Shown here in pieces: positions 26,251-34,871 of a stretch of 53,163 nucleotides of DNA. The notes under the pieces are model-generated. The model was not told the DNA's origin. It did not search any database and saw only the letters and a list, made by a program, of their open reading frames with translations. Numbering within the stretch: the first letter of the stretch is position 1; each line of letters opens with the position of its first letter. The position numbers were made by a program, and so were the translations under genes. This stretch comes from Candidatus Protochlamydia sp. (GTDB lineage: Bacteria > Chlamydiota > Chlamydiia > Chlamydiales > Parachlamydiaceae), in NCBI GenBank assembly GCA_013695355.1, contig JACDAQ010000038.1, forward strand, positions 1 to 53,163, written 5' to 3'.

Positions 26251-28953
26251 ATGGATCCATTGCATAGCTTTAAGGTTATTAATCCAATGCATACAGGACC
26301 AATCTCCTCACCTTCCGAAAATGCACAGGCTAAGGATAATAAAATACCCTCTGCCATTAATTCAATTTCCGGGATCAGCTCTTCATCCTCTTTAGAAATT
26401 GAGGCGAAATCCCTAAACGATCTTCCTAACTTAGAACACGCTTTAGATGAAAAGGAAGCCTTTATAGAAGAACACTTCGAAATGCTGGATGAAAGCCGTC
26501 GGCAGGAAGAAATAGCACGAAAAATTATTAGGGTTGAAAAAGGCATAAAGGCAGCTGTCAATATTGTTAGTGCCATGCCAGATCCGGCCTACAAAATCTT
26601 AGAAAAGATATTACCTGCAGAATTATTAAAAAAGCCTATTTTTTCAACTCAATTCAAAGTGCAACTTAAAAATGTTTTTAATTCTTGTTTAAAAATCACG
26701 CAGTTTTTGGACATTGGTGCTAACGGCCTGGCTTTAATTTATAGATATAAAACAGTGGCTGATGCGAAAGACATTTTAGCTTCTTTACAAGATAGGCTTA
26801 CGTTTTTAGTTGAGGCCCAACCAAAAGATCAATCTGAAAACGAAGAAATTATTGAATTAAGAAAAATAATCATCGAACTTTCAACCAATCTGAAGATGGA
26901 GGAACAGGATTTGTCCTTTCAGGCAGGCGATTATAAATTTGAATTAGTCTCATCCTTTTTTCGATATGTAGAATATCCTGTTAATTTAATTTTTTCCTCA
27001 GGGTCGTCCGTTTTTATCAAAACCGGGATACCAATTATTCAGTCGACAATTGGCATTGCCAATTCTCTATACAATTTTTATAAAGACATTGTTAAACGCA
27101 CCACATTTACTTCCTGGGATAAAGGATTTCAAAGTTGGGTCCAAAAAACTCAATTGATCATTGACAGGAGTGCAATTGATAATAACATACAGAAAGAAAT
27201 CATAGATCGAAGTATTAAATTTTTAAATAATGTGCCTGAGATAAATAATGAATCACTTGTAAGTCCAACAAAAAACAATGTTGCTTTACAGCCAGAAATT
27301 AAAGCAATTGGAAAAGAAATATTTAATAAATTTCTACATGAATACCAAAATAAACTACAAGATATCTCAATTAATGAAAATGAACTGGAAAGACTGGGGA
27401 AACACCTTGACCTACCCTCCTATTTAATGGATTTTACAAATCGTCCTGCAATAACCCAATTGATCGCTCAAATGAGTCCGGAGGAAACTGAACTTTTATT
27501 TGATAAATTTATTTCTTCAAAGAAAGAGGGCTTGCTTCAAATTGGTTTATCCACTGAAAAAAAAGTTTTAAATGAAAATGCCCAATTTTTTGAAAAAAGC
27601 AAGCAGCTTTTAATTAAAAGAGAAGCGCACTATAAATATCAAATAAATAGGATCAAACCACGAATTAATGAGCTAATGCCGGTCATTAAAGAAATAAAAA
27701 AACCCATTTTTGATGTTCTCTTTAAAGAATATCAAGAAGTTTTGAATATTCCTGACTATCCTTTAGAAGCATTAAACGATCTGGAAAAAAAACTGCACCT
27801 GGATGGCCGCCCCTCTACCGTTAACACTCAGTTTAAAACAACTCAATCTAAAGAAGAAATGGATATTTTGTTTGAAAATTATTTAGCTCTTGAAACAGAT
27901 GACTCTTTGCTTGGCTCGTACGTTGACTACCAGAAAACTATCGAACAAACAACGAAAAATGCCCTGAAAGAGTTAATAACAAAAAAAAATGAGGTTGAAG
28001 AGAATTTCTCAAAGTTTAAATTTACTCAATCTGCCGTTACATATGGTATTGCACAAGTTACGGCCATCGTTTCAATCAGCCTAGCGGTTATTGGGCTTTT
28101 AACTACCCCTATTGCTGGGGCGGGCCTTATTTTAATTGCACTGTCCGTTCCGCCTATTCTTTTCTCAATCGGTTTTATGGTTGCTTCAAAATATTATAAT
28201 CAGCTTTATAGACCGCAAGAATCAAGCCTTACTACATATGTAATGGATATAAAAAAAATATTTAATGTTGTTAAAATGGCAGTTATAGAATATCAACAAA
28301 CTGCAAAAGAAAAAAAAGTGATTGATACTGCGGAAATTCTTGCCAATTTAATTAATCCCGAAAGTGGTATCGAAAGGGATAACGAATATGAGATGAAAGA
28401 GGAGCTGGCGATCGAAGCCTTTGAACAAGCAGTGGAAGACCGCAACAAATACAGGGGTAAAATCGATAAATGGAATGCTAAACTCCAGCATTATCAAAAA
28501 AAGCTTGAACATGCAAGATGGAATGACTTTGCCTCTTATGCGATAAGGGATAAGAAAGACGCCCCATCCATTCCACTTGAAAATGTCGAAGACTTAAAAA
28601 ATTTCACTTTACGGGCTGCTCACCTAAAAACAGCTTCTCCTTCGAAACCTTTACCTGCATTTGGAAAACTAAAAGCCTTAGATTCTCCCGATCTTGAATT
28701 AAACCAAGGGACATTGCAAGCATTCAATACTGCTTTTCAAATCACCGACCTGGATTTAATCAGTCCTGAAACTAAATCCTTGCTTGAAATCTTTTTAGGT
28801 CTGGATATGAAAGCTTTACAGGAAGATTCAAAAGAAAATTCTCATGCCATCAAAAATGCATTGCAAAAATTCTTTGTCATTAATAATGATGAATATGTGA
28901 CTTTTATAAGAAACCAAATTGCTTACCTCGAAGCCAAACGAGAAAATGCCTAA
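26251..28953 (+). CDS. Large helical membrane-associated protein, candidate secreted effector (paralogue 1)
   Basis: No known family recognised. The 900-residue protein is mostly long helices with a Ser-rich, disordered N-terminus (SISGISSSSSLEIEAK) of the kind seen in type III substrates, and no signal peptide. An internal duplication of about 80 residues is visible (about 358-440 and 485-570; FLHEYQNKL ... MSPEETELLFDKF versus LFKEYQEVL ... QSKEEMDILFENY). Two hydrophobic segments at about 600-645 (AQVTAIVSISLAVIGLLTTP; AGLILIALSVPPILFSIGFM) form a bilobed hairpin as in chlamydial Inc proteins. GGAGGG precedes the ATG. The stop overlaps the next gene by one base (TAATG), and its own paralogue lies two genes downstream. 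Confidence 0.65.
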   Translation: MDPLHSFKVINPMHTGPISSPSENAQAKDNKIPSAINSISGISSSSSLEIEAKSLNDLPNLEHALDEKEAFIEEHFEMLDESRRQEEIARKIIRVEKGIKAAVNIVSAMPDPAYKILEKILPAELLKKPIFSTQFKVQLKNVFNSCLKITQFLDIGANGLALIYRYKTVADAKDILASLQDRLTFLVEAQPKDQSENEEIIELRKIIIELSTNLKMEEQDLSFQAGDYKFELVSSFFRYVEYPVNLIFSSGSSVFIKTGIPIIQSTIGIANSLYNFYKDIVKRTTFTSWDKGFQSWVQKTQLIIDRSAIDNNIQKEIIDRSIKFLNNVPEINNESLVSPTKNNVALQPEIKAIGKEIFNKFLHEYQNKLQDISINENELERLGKHLDLPSYLMDFTNRPAITQLIAQMSPEETELLFDKFISSKKEGLLQIGLSTEKKVLNENAQFFEKSKQLLIKREAHYKYQINRIKPRINELMPVIKEIKKPIFDVLFKEYQEVLNIPDYPLEALNDLEKKLHLDGRPSTVNTQFKTTQSKEEMDILFENYLALETDDSLLGSYVDYQKTIEQTTKNALKELITKKNEVEENFSKFKFTQSAVTYGIAQVTAIVSISLAVIGLLTTPIAGAGLILIALSVPPILFSIGFMVASKYYNQLYRPQESSLTTYVMDIKKIFNVVKMAVIEYQQTAKEKKVIDTAEILANLINPESGIERDNEYEMKEELAIEAFEQAVEDRNKYRGKIDKWNAKLQHYQKKLEHARWNDFASYAIRDKKDAPSIPLENVEDLKNFTLRAAHLKTASPSKPLPAFGKLKALDSPDLELNQGTLQAFNTAFQITDLDLISPETKSLLEIFLGLDMKALQEDSKENSHAIKNALQKFFVINNDEYVTFIRNQIAYLEAKRENA

Positions 28954-29492
28954 TGATTTTGAAATTGATCCAAGAAATTTTAGAGAAAGAAAATTTTGAT
29001 TGTTCAATTCTACCTTCAACAGAATCTATTCCTTTAGAAATTCTTCTTGTCTCTGCCGGCCTTGATCCCAATCAAAAAGAAAAGGTAATTCATATCACTG
29101 CCCTTCCTCAACAAATGGAAGGTGTCAATACCAATTTGGCCCAAAATGAAAAATATTTTCGCGTTCAGTTTTCAACTACCCTGCCTTTCGAAGCCATACC
29201 CTCATCCTTAGCCCAAACAGCCAGCCTAATTTTATTTTTAAATCAGCTTTTAGACTGGCCAGGCTTTGAGCTGAATGAGCTTACTAATACGGTATCCTAC
29301 CGGTACGCCTGGTTAACTAAAGAGTCTAATGTAGATTCTTATCAAATATTATCACTTATAGGATCTCTTCTTCTTTCAATTGAGATGTTTGGGGATACGA
29401 TTGGACAAATAGCTAGCGGACGCTCTACTTTCAATGAATTATTAGCTAGTATTGTTGACTTTGGAGATAAGATTAATAAGAATAACAGTTAA
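28953..29492 (+). CDS. Probable type III secretion chaperone-like (CesT/YbjN-fold) protein
   Basis: A 179-residue acidic protein. Sequence and predicted secondary structure follow the alpha-beta pattern of YbjN/T3SS class I chaperones: an N-terminal helix, strands around YFRVQFSTTLPFE, helix ASLILFLNQLLDWPGFELNE, then the strand pair TNTVSYRYAWLTK and a C-terminal helix SYQILSLIGSLLLSIEMFGD. Class I chaperones are small, acidic and encoded beside their effectors. Its ATG shares a base with the stop of the 900-residue gene, so the two are translationally coupled. I infer that it guards one or both large neighbours; the family assignment is from pattern, not from a profile search. Confidence 0.55.
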   Translation: MILKLIQEILEKENFDCSILPSTESIPLEILLVSAGLDPNQKEKVIHITALPQQMEGVNTNLAQNEKYFRVQFSTTLPFEAIPSSLAQTASLILFLNQLLDWPGFELNELTNTVSYRYAWLTKESNVDSYQILSLIGSLLLSIEMFGDTIGQIASGRSTFNELLASIVDFGDKINKNNS

Positions 29493-29597
29493 TATCATAT
29501 TTCAAGAGCAGCTATTCTGCTTGCTTTTTTAATTGTAAAGTGTGAAAATTCTAGGTTGCGGCTTTATAAAAAATTAATATTTATAAAAAGTATCTTC

Positions 29598-31841
29598 ATG
29601 TCGAATTATCTTCCTCCCTATTTGATGGCTTCAAAACCACTTCCTTTTGAGGAAGACACTTTTGAATTCAATTTAGAAAAAAACGAAAATATAGAACCTT
29701 CCAGTCCACTTGACCCCTCCCTTTTTTCGTTTTTACAAGAGCCACCTACTTTGGAAAGTGATCTTGACCATTCCCGCTTTTCTCAAGTTAGACCTATTCC
29801 CAAGTCTGAAAATGGAATTAATGAAAGTTTAAAAAAATCAAATGGCAACGAAGATTTTCTTAAAGAATTGGATGACTGGAAAAAACTTTTTGATGGGATA
29901 TTAAATGAATACAAAAACATCATTGGTAAGCATAAAGATGTTTTGGATTTCTTGAAAAATTTTAATAATTGCCGGGATGAACTTCAAACGCATTTTCCTT
30001 CCGAAGACTTGAACCTTATTCATGATTATTTAAATGCCGGTTATGCCGGGATTAAAATTTTAAAGCCATTAAATAAAGCAGCTCTCCATGCTGTGAAATG
30101 GTTTGCCTTGCAAAAAGCAAAGAAAGAACTTGATATGCTTCTAGCACGTCATAAGGACGAGCTAAATGAAAAAAAACTGCCTTACAGTAAAGACAAAATC
30201 ATTGCCCAATGTTATAAAAACCTAGAAAATGAACAGCAAAATGCAGTAAATAAAAGTACAAACGAAATATTGAAATTAACAACTTATCATTTTGTACCTC
30301 TTTATGTTTCCAATTCTATTAATTTGCTACCTAATAATGTTAAAAAATATTGCAAATTAGGCTGTGCCATCTCCAAGGAATCGAGCGAACTGATGGAAAC
30401 CTGGGGAAACAGGAAAATTTTCAAAGGCTGGCTACAACGTTTAAATACCCATCGGCATGTAAATATTGATGATGCTCAAACACTCCAGCATCAATTGAAA
30501 AATGATATAAAGATTTTTTTAAAAAATTTAAAAAAATGTGACTCTTCAGAAGAAGCGCAAGATTTATTGGGAGAGTTTGATATTGTTTTCGATGTACCGA
30601 AGGATCTTTCAGATTGGCGTGAAATATTAAAAAACAAGAAGTTAAAAGAATTTTTTTCACATCAATACCAATGCCATAAAGGGCAATTTTTAGAATTTGA
30701 CCAAAATTCTTTACGAAGCCTTTTGCAAAAAAGAGAAAATAACGAACGTTTAATGCATTTTGATCGTATGTTACTATCGCTCGAAAAATTAAACTTTATT
30801 TATGAAGGCTTTACTGATTTATCTATTACAGAAATAAAAGCGCAATTAAAAGATAATCATATAGATTTTGAAAAAATTCCGAATTTTCCAGCAACAAAAG
30901 AAGAATGGAATAGTAAAATTGTCGATATCGATTTTAATATTTTACTTTGCACCGAATGGGTAACCTACAATGAAACAGCTGACCGATTGCTCAGACAAGG
31001 GATAGAGGTCAGCCTGCTTTTAAAGATCAATAACGAATCTAACATATTGATGTTCAGAGGAATCGAACATGTACTTTCTATTATTTTTATAGGATTTCGC
31101 ATGTCCTCTTACATTCCAGGCCTTCAAAAAGGATTAGAAAGGATATATATAAATCCCTTTCTGGCTGATTTGCCTATTCCAGCCATAGGATTATTAAAAA
31201 TACTCACACCCCGCTATAATTTCACTCTTGACGGTTTATTTATTTTAGCAATCCATCATTGTGTGGGCCGTTATTACAAACCCCATGAATATAGTATGGA
31301 AGGATATTACATCAGTTTCTTGATTTCATGGTCTAAATTAACCGCCCAAATTGAATTTTGCCTCTATCATGTTAAAAAAATCCTGCTTGCTCTTCAAACG
31401 GAATTTATTGAAAAATTAATTCTTAAAATTCAGCCCACTGTGATGGATGAGCGCTACGATGAATTAAAAATTGCATTAGTTGCTTATAATGCCAAGACCA
31501 AAGAATATCAAATTCAATTGAACCAACAATTAAAACAGTTAAAATTAAAAGATTTAGACACGCTCCTTCAGCCAAATGATGTGAAAGTTAGTGGACCGAA
31601 TGGCGAAGAAAATTATTCACCTTTGCAAAATTTGATAGACACTCTAAAAGGAGTTGATAAGGAATGTCTTTCCGAATCCACACTTGATTATTTTAAAGAA
31701 CATTTAGGGATAGATTTGAAACAAGAAGATGAGGAAATGATCCCTAAACAAATTGAGAAGTTTTTTACCAGAAGCGAAAATGATTTTTTCAATTCTTACA
31801 AACATAATCGCGAAAATTTTTTAAGTAATATCGCTAATTAG
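29598..31841 (+). CDS. Large helical protein, candidate secreted effector (paralogue 2)
   Basis: The 747-residue protein (ATG 29598; a TTG at 29556 would add 14 residues) is a diverged paralogue of the 26251 gene product. The same landmarks occur in the same order: a Trp motif FKGWLQRLN (about 274) versus FQSWVQKTQ, a Tyr/Pro block GRYYKPHEYSMEGYY (about 557) versus YYNQLYRPQESSL, and a C-terminal LGIDLKQED ... KFFTRSENDFFNSY versus LGLDMKALQED ... KFFVINNDEYVTFI. The N-terminus is Pro/Ser-rich and probably disordered. Hydrophobic segments before the Tyr/Pro block are weaker than in paralogue 1. It lies 105 bp after the chaperone-like gene. No known family recognised. Confidence 0.6.
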   Translation: MSNYLPPYLMASKPLPFEEDTFEFNLEKNENIEPSSPLDPSLFSFLQEPPTLESDLDHSRFSQVRPIPKSENGINESLKKSNGNEDFLKELDDWKKLFDGILNEYKNIIGKHKDVLDFLKNFNNCRDELQTHFPSEDLNLIHDYLNAGYAGIKILKPLNKAALHAVKWFALQKAKKELDMLLARHKDELNEKKLPYSKDKIIAQCYKNLENEQQNAVNKSTNEILKLTTYHFVPLYVSNSINLLPNNVKKYCKLGCAISKESSELMETWGNRKIFKGWLQRLNTHRHVNIDDAQTLQHQLKNDIKIFLKNLKKCDSSEEAQDLLGEFDIVFDVPKDLSDWREILKNKKLKEFFSHQYQCHKGQFLEFDQNSLRSLLQKRENNERLMHFDRMLLSLEKLNFIYEGFTDLSITEIKAQLKDNHIDFEKIPNFPATKEEWNSKIVDIDFNILLCTEWVTYNETADRLLRQGIEVSLLLKINNESNILMFRGIEHVLSIIFIGFRMSSYIPGLQKGLERIYINPFLADLPIPAIGLLKILTPRYNFTLDGLFILAIHHCVGRYYKPHEYSMEGYYISFLISWSKLTAQIEFCLYHVKKILLALQTEFIEKLILKIQPTVMDERYDELKIALVAYNAKTKEYQIQLNQQLKQLKLKDLDTLLQPNDVKVSGPNGEENYSPLQNLIDTLKGVDKECLSESTLDYFKEHLGIDLKQEDEEMIPKQIEKFFTRSENDFFNSYKHNRENFLSNIAN

Positions 31842-31990
31842 CACAATTTTGATTCAAAGCACTTAATTTGACATCAGACTCCAAAATTGGCCCTAACTAA
31901 CTGTCGAAAGGACTTACATAGACCTTCAATAGTTCACTTCATAATATTTATTTTATTCCCTTCACTATTTACCCTCTCTCTTATTTTTTG

Positions 31991-32140
31991 GAGAGATTAT
32001 CCCCTTTCCTCACTCTGTGATCTCTTTGGACTCTGTGGTTTTATAAAGGCTTTTAACAATTTTTACCACAGAGCCCTTATAGATCACAGAGAGGGGAAGA
32101 AGTTTAGTAAATTCCATTTTTTGAATTCACTTGGGTATAC
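31991..32140. repeat. Dispersed palindromic repeat, copy 2
   Basis: Second copy of the repeat seen at 25869-26066. Shared landmarks are GATTATCCCC, CTCTGTGATCTCTTTGG / CTCTGTGGT, a ACAATTTTTACCACAGAG block, AGATCACAGAGAGGGGAAG, and a right flank ending TTCACTTGGGTATACC. The outer left arm is not evident here, so the copy may be truncated. It lies between paralogue 2 and yajC, 3' to both genes, and occupies the only gene-free stretch there (31842-32203). Confidence 0.7.
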
Positions 32141-32203
32141 CACCAGATTCACTGCGCATAGAGATTGTATGTCAAATTAATAATAAATAAAATTTTTTTT
32201 TAC

Positions 32204-32593
32204 TTATTCTTCAGAATTCAAATCTACCTTTTTACCTTCATCTTCAGGAAGAATATCGGTAATGGCTGCCTTATAAAATTCCAATTTGGCTCCATCATAC
32301 ATTTTTACAATGACGGTGTTCTCGCCTACGCGTAATACTGTCCCAATAGTTCCCATAGCGACAACTCGATCGCCCTTTTTTAGCGCGGTGCGTTGATTTT
32401 CCAATTCTTTACGCTTCTTTTGCTCTGGCCGCCATAAAATGACATAGAAAAACAAAAAAGCAATTCCAATCATAACTAATGTTTGCCAAAATGTTTGATC
32501 TGGGGGGGGCATAGCCTCTTCTTCATCAGCAAAAACTTTTCCATTGCCTAGCAGACTAAGCATTGAAAGTAAGACAAATAGCTTCATTTTCAT
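32204..32593 (-). CDS. yajC: Preprotein translocase subunit YajC
   Basis: Accessory membrane subunit of the Sec translocon that associates with SecDF. The 129-residue protein has an N-terminal hydrophobic signal-like segment, the conserved single membrane helix QTLVMIGIAFLFFYVILW followed immediately by RPEQKKRKELENQR, and the soluble domain with LKKGDRVVAMGTIGTV and ENTVIVKMYDGAKLEF. All are family hallmarks. The tail is acidic. It lies 19 bp behind the rRNA methyltransferase gene. Chlamydia has the same yajC / methyltransferase / hctA order as I recall it. Confidence 0.93.
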   Translation of the reverse strand: MKMKLFVLLSMLSLLGNGKVFADEEEAMPPPDQTFWQTLVMIGIAFLFFYVILWRPEQKKRKELENQRTALKKGDRVVAMGTIGTVLRVGENTVIVKMYDGAKLEFYKAAITDILPEDEGKKVDLNSEE

Positions 32594-32612
32594 TTTTATT
32601 CTCTTTAAAAAT

Positions 32613-34022
32613 TTATTTTCTTTCCAAAACTACAATATTTTCAACATGGACCGTTTGAGGAAATTGATCAACCGGCTGCACGGCCTTTACATGATAGCCA
32701 TCTTTAATAAGAAATTCCAGGTTAGCTGCCTGAGAAGCAGGGTTGCATGAAATATAAATTAATAAGGGGGCTTTAAGGGCAAGTATATGATGGATCGCCT
32801 TAGGATCCAAACCTGCCCTTGGAGGGTCTACCATTACAACATCTGGCCTGCATTTCCCCTCGTCTGATAAGGTCTTCAATACATCCCCGACATCTCCAGC
32901 AAGGATCGTGATGTTCGAAAGGCCGTTTAACTTAATATTTTCCCGCCCATCCAAGACCGATTCAGGGCTGATTTCAATCCCTAAAACTTCTTTGACGTGG
33001 TTTGCAGCGCATATTCCCAACGTTCCAGTCCCGCAGTACAAATCATAAACCACTGCCCAAGAGGGCAATTGAGCCATTTCTAATGCCCTTAAATAAAGTT
33101 TTTCCGCCTGCTCGGTATTAGGCTGAAAAAAGGCTGTGGGGCTGATCCGAAAGTGGAGCTGCCTCCCATTCAGATTAAGGGTTTCACGAATGTGGTCAGG
33201 ACCATGCAGAAGCAATTCATAAAAATTGGTCCGTCTGCCTTTGGCAATTTGCTGAATACGAACAAAAATTGAAAGTTTTTTATCTTCACTTACAAGTTCA
33301 AAATTTTTTCGTAAAGCCTCCACTAAGGATTTAAGTTGCAATTTAGATAAAGCATAATCAGCATTCCCTGAAACAGTCAGCATGACCATGCGATCGCCTG
33401 TACGCTGCCCTTCTCTTATAGTAAGAGTTCTCAAAGACCCTGTATCCTTTCCTGAATGGTAAGCAGCCAGGCCTGAGTCGCCCCACCAGGCATTAACAAC
33501 CTCTGCGCATTTTGCAAACCAGGACCTTGGCAGATGACATTCTTTCATGTTAAAAACATGCCCTCTAGTCCCATAAAGGATTAAACCTAAATAGCGGTTG
33601 CCGCTTAAATCGGATGAGAAGCTCAATTCCATTTTATTACGGTAATGCCATTGAGAACTGGGTATGATAGGATGCCATACTACATCGCTATTAAGATAAG
33701 GATCTAAATAAGCTTTAATCCAACCTTCTTTTTGCTGCAGCTGCAGCTCATACGGTAATTGCTGCCATCTACACCCTCCGCACGCCCCAAAATGAATGCA
33801 AAGAGGCTGAATACGGCTGGCAGACGGTGAAATGATTGTTTGCAAACGGCTTTGATAGATCCCTTTTTTACGCTTAAGCAAAAGGGTTGAAACCTCATCT
33901 CCTGGTATAGCAAAGGGGACTTCCACCTCAATTTGCCGGCCGTCCTGACCAGAAGAAGGCCCCACGCCATGTCCTTCCTTTGAGAAAGCATTAATAGAAA
34001 TGTCGGTAATACAATTTTTCAT
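32613..34022 (-). CDS. rlmD: 23S rRNA (uracil-5-)-methyltransferase, RumA/RlmD family
   Basis: SAM-dependent enzyme predicted to methylate a uridine of 23S rRNA at C5. The 469-residue protein begins with a TRAM-like RNA-binding segment (about 1-65). Four cysteines that hold the 4Fe-4S cluster in E. coli RumA are present: C75, C81, C84 (CIHFGACGGC) and C162 (MKECHL). The methyltransferase domain shows FFQPN (298-302), VYDLYCGTGTLG, the MVDPPRAGLD motif, and catalytic C426 in IYISCNP. It could instead be the broader RlmCD type, as sequence alone does not fix the target uridine. Chlamydial homologues are annotated ygcA. Confidence 0.9.
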   Translation of the reverse strand: MKNCITDISINAFSKEGHGVGPSSGQDGRQIEVEVPFAIPGDEVSTLLLKRKKGIYQSRLQTIISPSASRIQPLCIHFGACGGCRWQQLPYELQLQQKEGWIKAYLDPYLNSDVVWHPIIPSSQWHYRNKMELSFSSDLSGNRYLGLILYGTRGHVFNMKECHLPRSWFAKCAEVVNAWWGDSGLAAYHSGKDTGSLRTLTIREGQRTGDRMVMLTVSGNADYALSKLQLKSLVEALRKNFELVSEDKKLSIFVRIQQIAKGRRTNFYELLLHGPDHIRETLNLNGRQLHFRISPTAFFQPNTEQAEKLYLRALEMAQLPSWAVVYDLYCGTGTLGICAANHVKEVLGIEISPESVLDGRENIKLNGLSNITILAGDVGDVLKTLSDEGKCRPDVVMVDPPRAGLDPKAIHHILALKAPLLIYISCNPASQAANLEFLIKDGYHVKAVQPVDQFPQTVHVENIVVLERK

Positions 34023-34050
34023 TGGTGCTCAATTTTACGGAAATAGTACT

Positions 34051-34224
34051 AAGAACCAGTTCAATATCTATGATCAGTTTCTAATAACCTGAGTTTTGGA
34101 TTCCCCCACCCTCGATCTTAGAACCTGTTCAAAATCTACGATCAGATATCTTTTTTAAGAAACAAGGTACAAATCTAACGCACGACAACCCTTTAATGAG
34201 ATAAAACCAAAACTCGGGTTAATA
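34051..34224. repeat. Inverted-repeat element, copy B, with a partial direct repeat
   Basis: TAATAACCTGAGTTTTGG (34082-34099) and CCAAAACTCGGGTTAAT (34207-34223) are inverted ends of the type at 127-296, and the interior block ACAAATCTAACGCACGA / AATGAGATAAAACC matches copy A. A further 28-base segment occurs twice nearby: AGAACCAGTTCAATATCTAT (34052-34071, then GATCAG) and AGAACCTGTTCAAAATCTAC (34120-34139, then GATCAG). It suggests a second small element interrupted by, or nested with, the first. The rest of the 34023-34361 gap contains no clear gene; a 21-codon basic frame at 34244-34309 is noted but unsupported. Confidence 0.55.
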
Positions 34225-34361
34225 AAAAATACTCCGGGCGGCCATGAAGCTTTTAACTAAAGCTGCTAAGAAGCCTTATCAAAAAGCATCCACTGGACGC
34301 ACAGAGTAGAAGTAGAGTAACTAGCTTGCAGCTCTTTTGGCTGTGACTCATTTAATTGACA

Positions 34362-34724
34362 TTAATGCGCTCTTAAATTTGCAGACTTGGCTTTTGGCTT
34401 CGCTTTCACAGAAGAAATTTTAGACTTTGGCGCAGCTGCAGTTTTTGACTTTGCAGAAGAAGGTGCCTTAGCTTTAGAAGGTGCTGCTGCTTTATTTTTT
34501 GAGGAAGCCGTAGAAGTTGCTTTAGAGGGTTTTTTTTGTCCTTTGCCTTTCTTTTCTGAAGAAATTGATTCTTTGCGAAACAATTTTGCCGTCTTTTCCA
34601 GCTTGACTGTTCCGGTTCTAACGCGCTGAGATGCTGCCTTATTGCCATTTTCAGATTTTTCAAGATCCTGGGTAATATTGGATAAAAGCTCTCTCATTTG
34701 TTTAAAAGTGTCTTTTAATGACAT
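34362..34724 (-). CDS. hctA: Histone H1-like DNA-condensing protein Hc1
   Basis: Chlamydial Hc1 compacts the nucleoid when reticulate bodies turn into elementary bodies and silences transcription. The 120-residue protein has the conserved N-terminal helical half (MSLKDTFKQMRELLSNITQD, then SENGNKAASQRVRTGTVKLE and KTAKLFRKES) closely matching Chlamydia Hc1, followed by a Lys/Ala/Ser/Pro-rich tail of histone H1 type (for example SKNKAAAPSKAKAPSSAKSK). AGGAG lies about nine bases before ATG 34724. It sits next to the rRNA methyltransferase and yajC as in Chlamydia, which is strong evidence for the phylum. In Chlamydia it is developmentally regulated; no regulatory site was identified here. Confidence 0.93.
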   Translation of the reverse strand: MSLKDTFKQMRELLSNITQDLEKSENGNKAASQRVRTGTVKLEKTAKLFRKESISSEKKGKGQKKPSKATSTASSKNKAAAPSKAKAPSSAKSKTAAAPKSKISSVKAKPKAKSANLRAH

Positions 34725-34871
34725 GCGAAGAATCTCCTTTTTTGTTGAGTTATAAATTAACGACTAATTAAATATTCCCTTTAAACATATTGTGCAACAT
34801 ATTTCTTTCTTCTTTCAATTTTTTCTTGATTTTTTTCATTTTTGCCATTTTTTCACCCAAAAAAAGCAAAG

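Noticed and set aside
31887..32180. Plus-strand open frame of 97 codons before yajC
   Set aside because: It overlaps repeat copy 2 and has no conserved features; the frame arises from the repeat.
34244..34309. 21-codon basic frame (starting MKLLTKAAKKPYQK) next to hctA
   Set aside because: Too short, no ribosome site, and adjacent to a mobile repeat; any likeness to histone tails is compositional.
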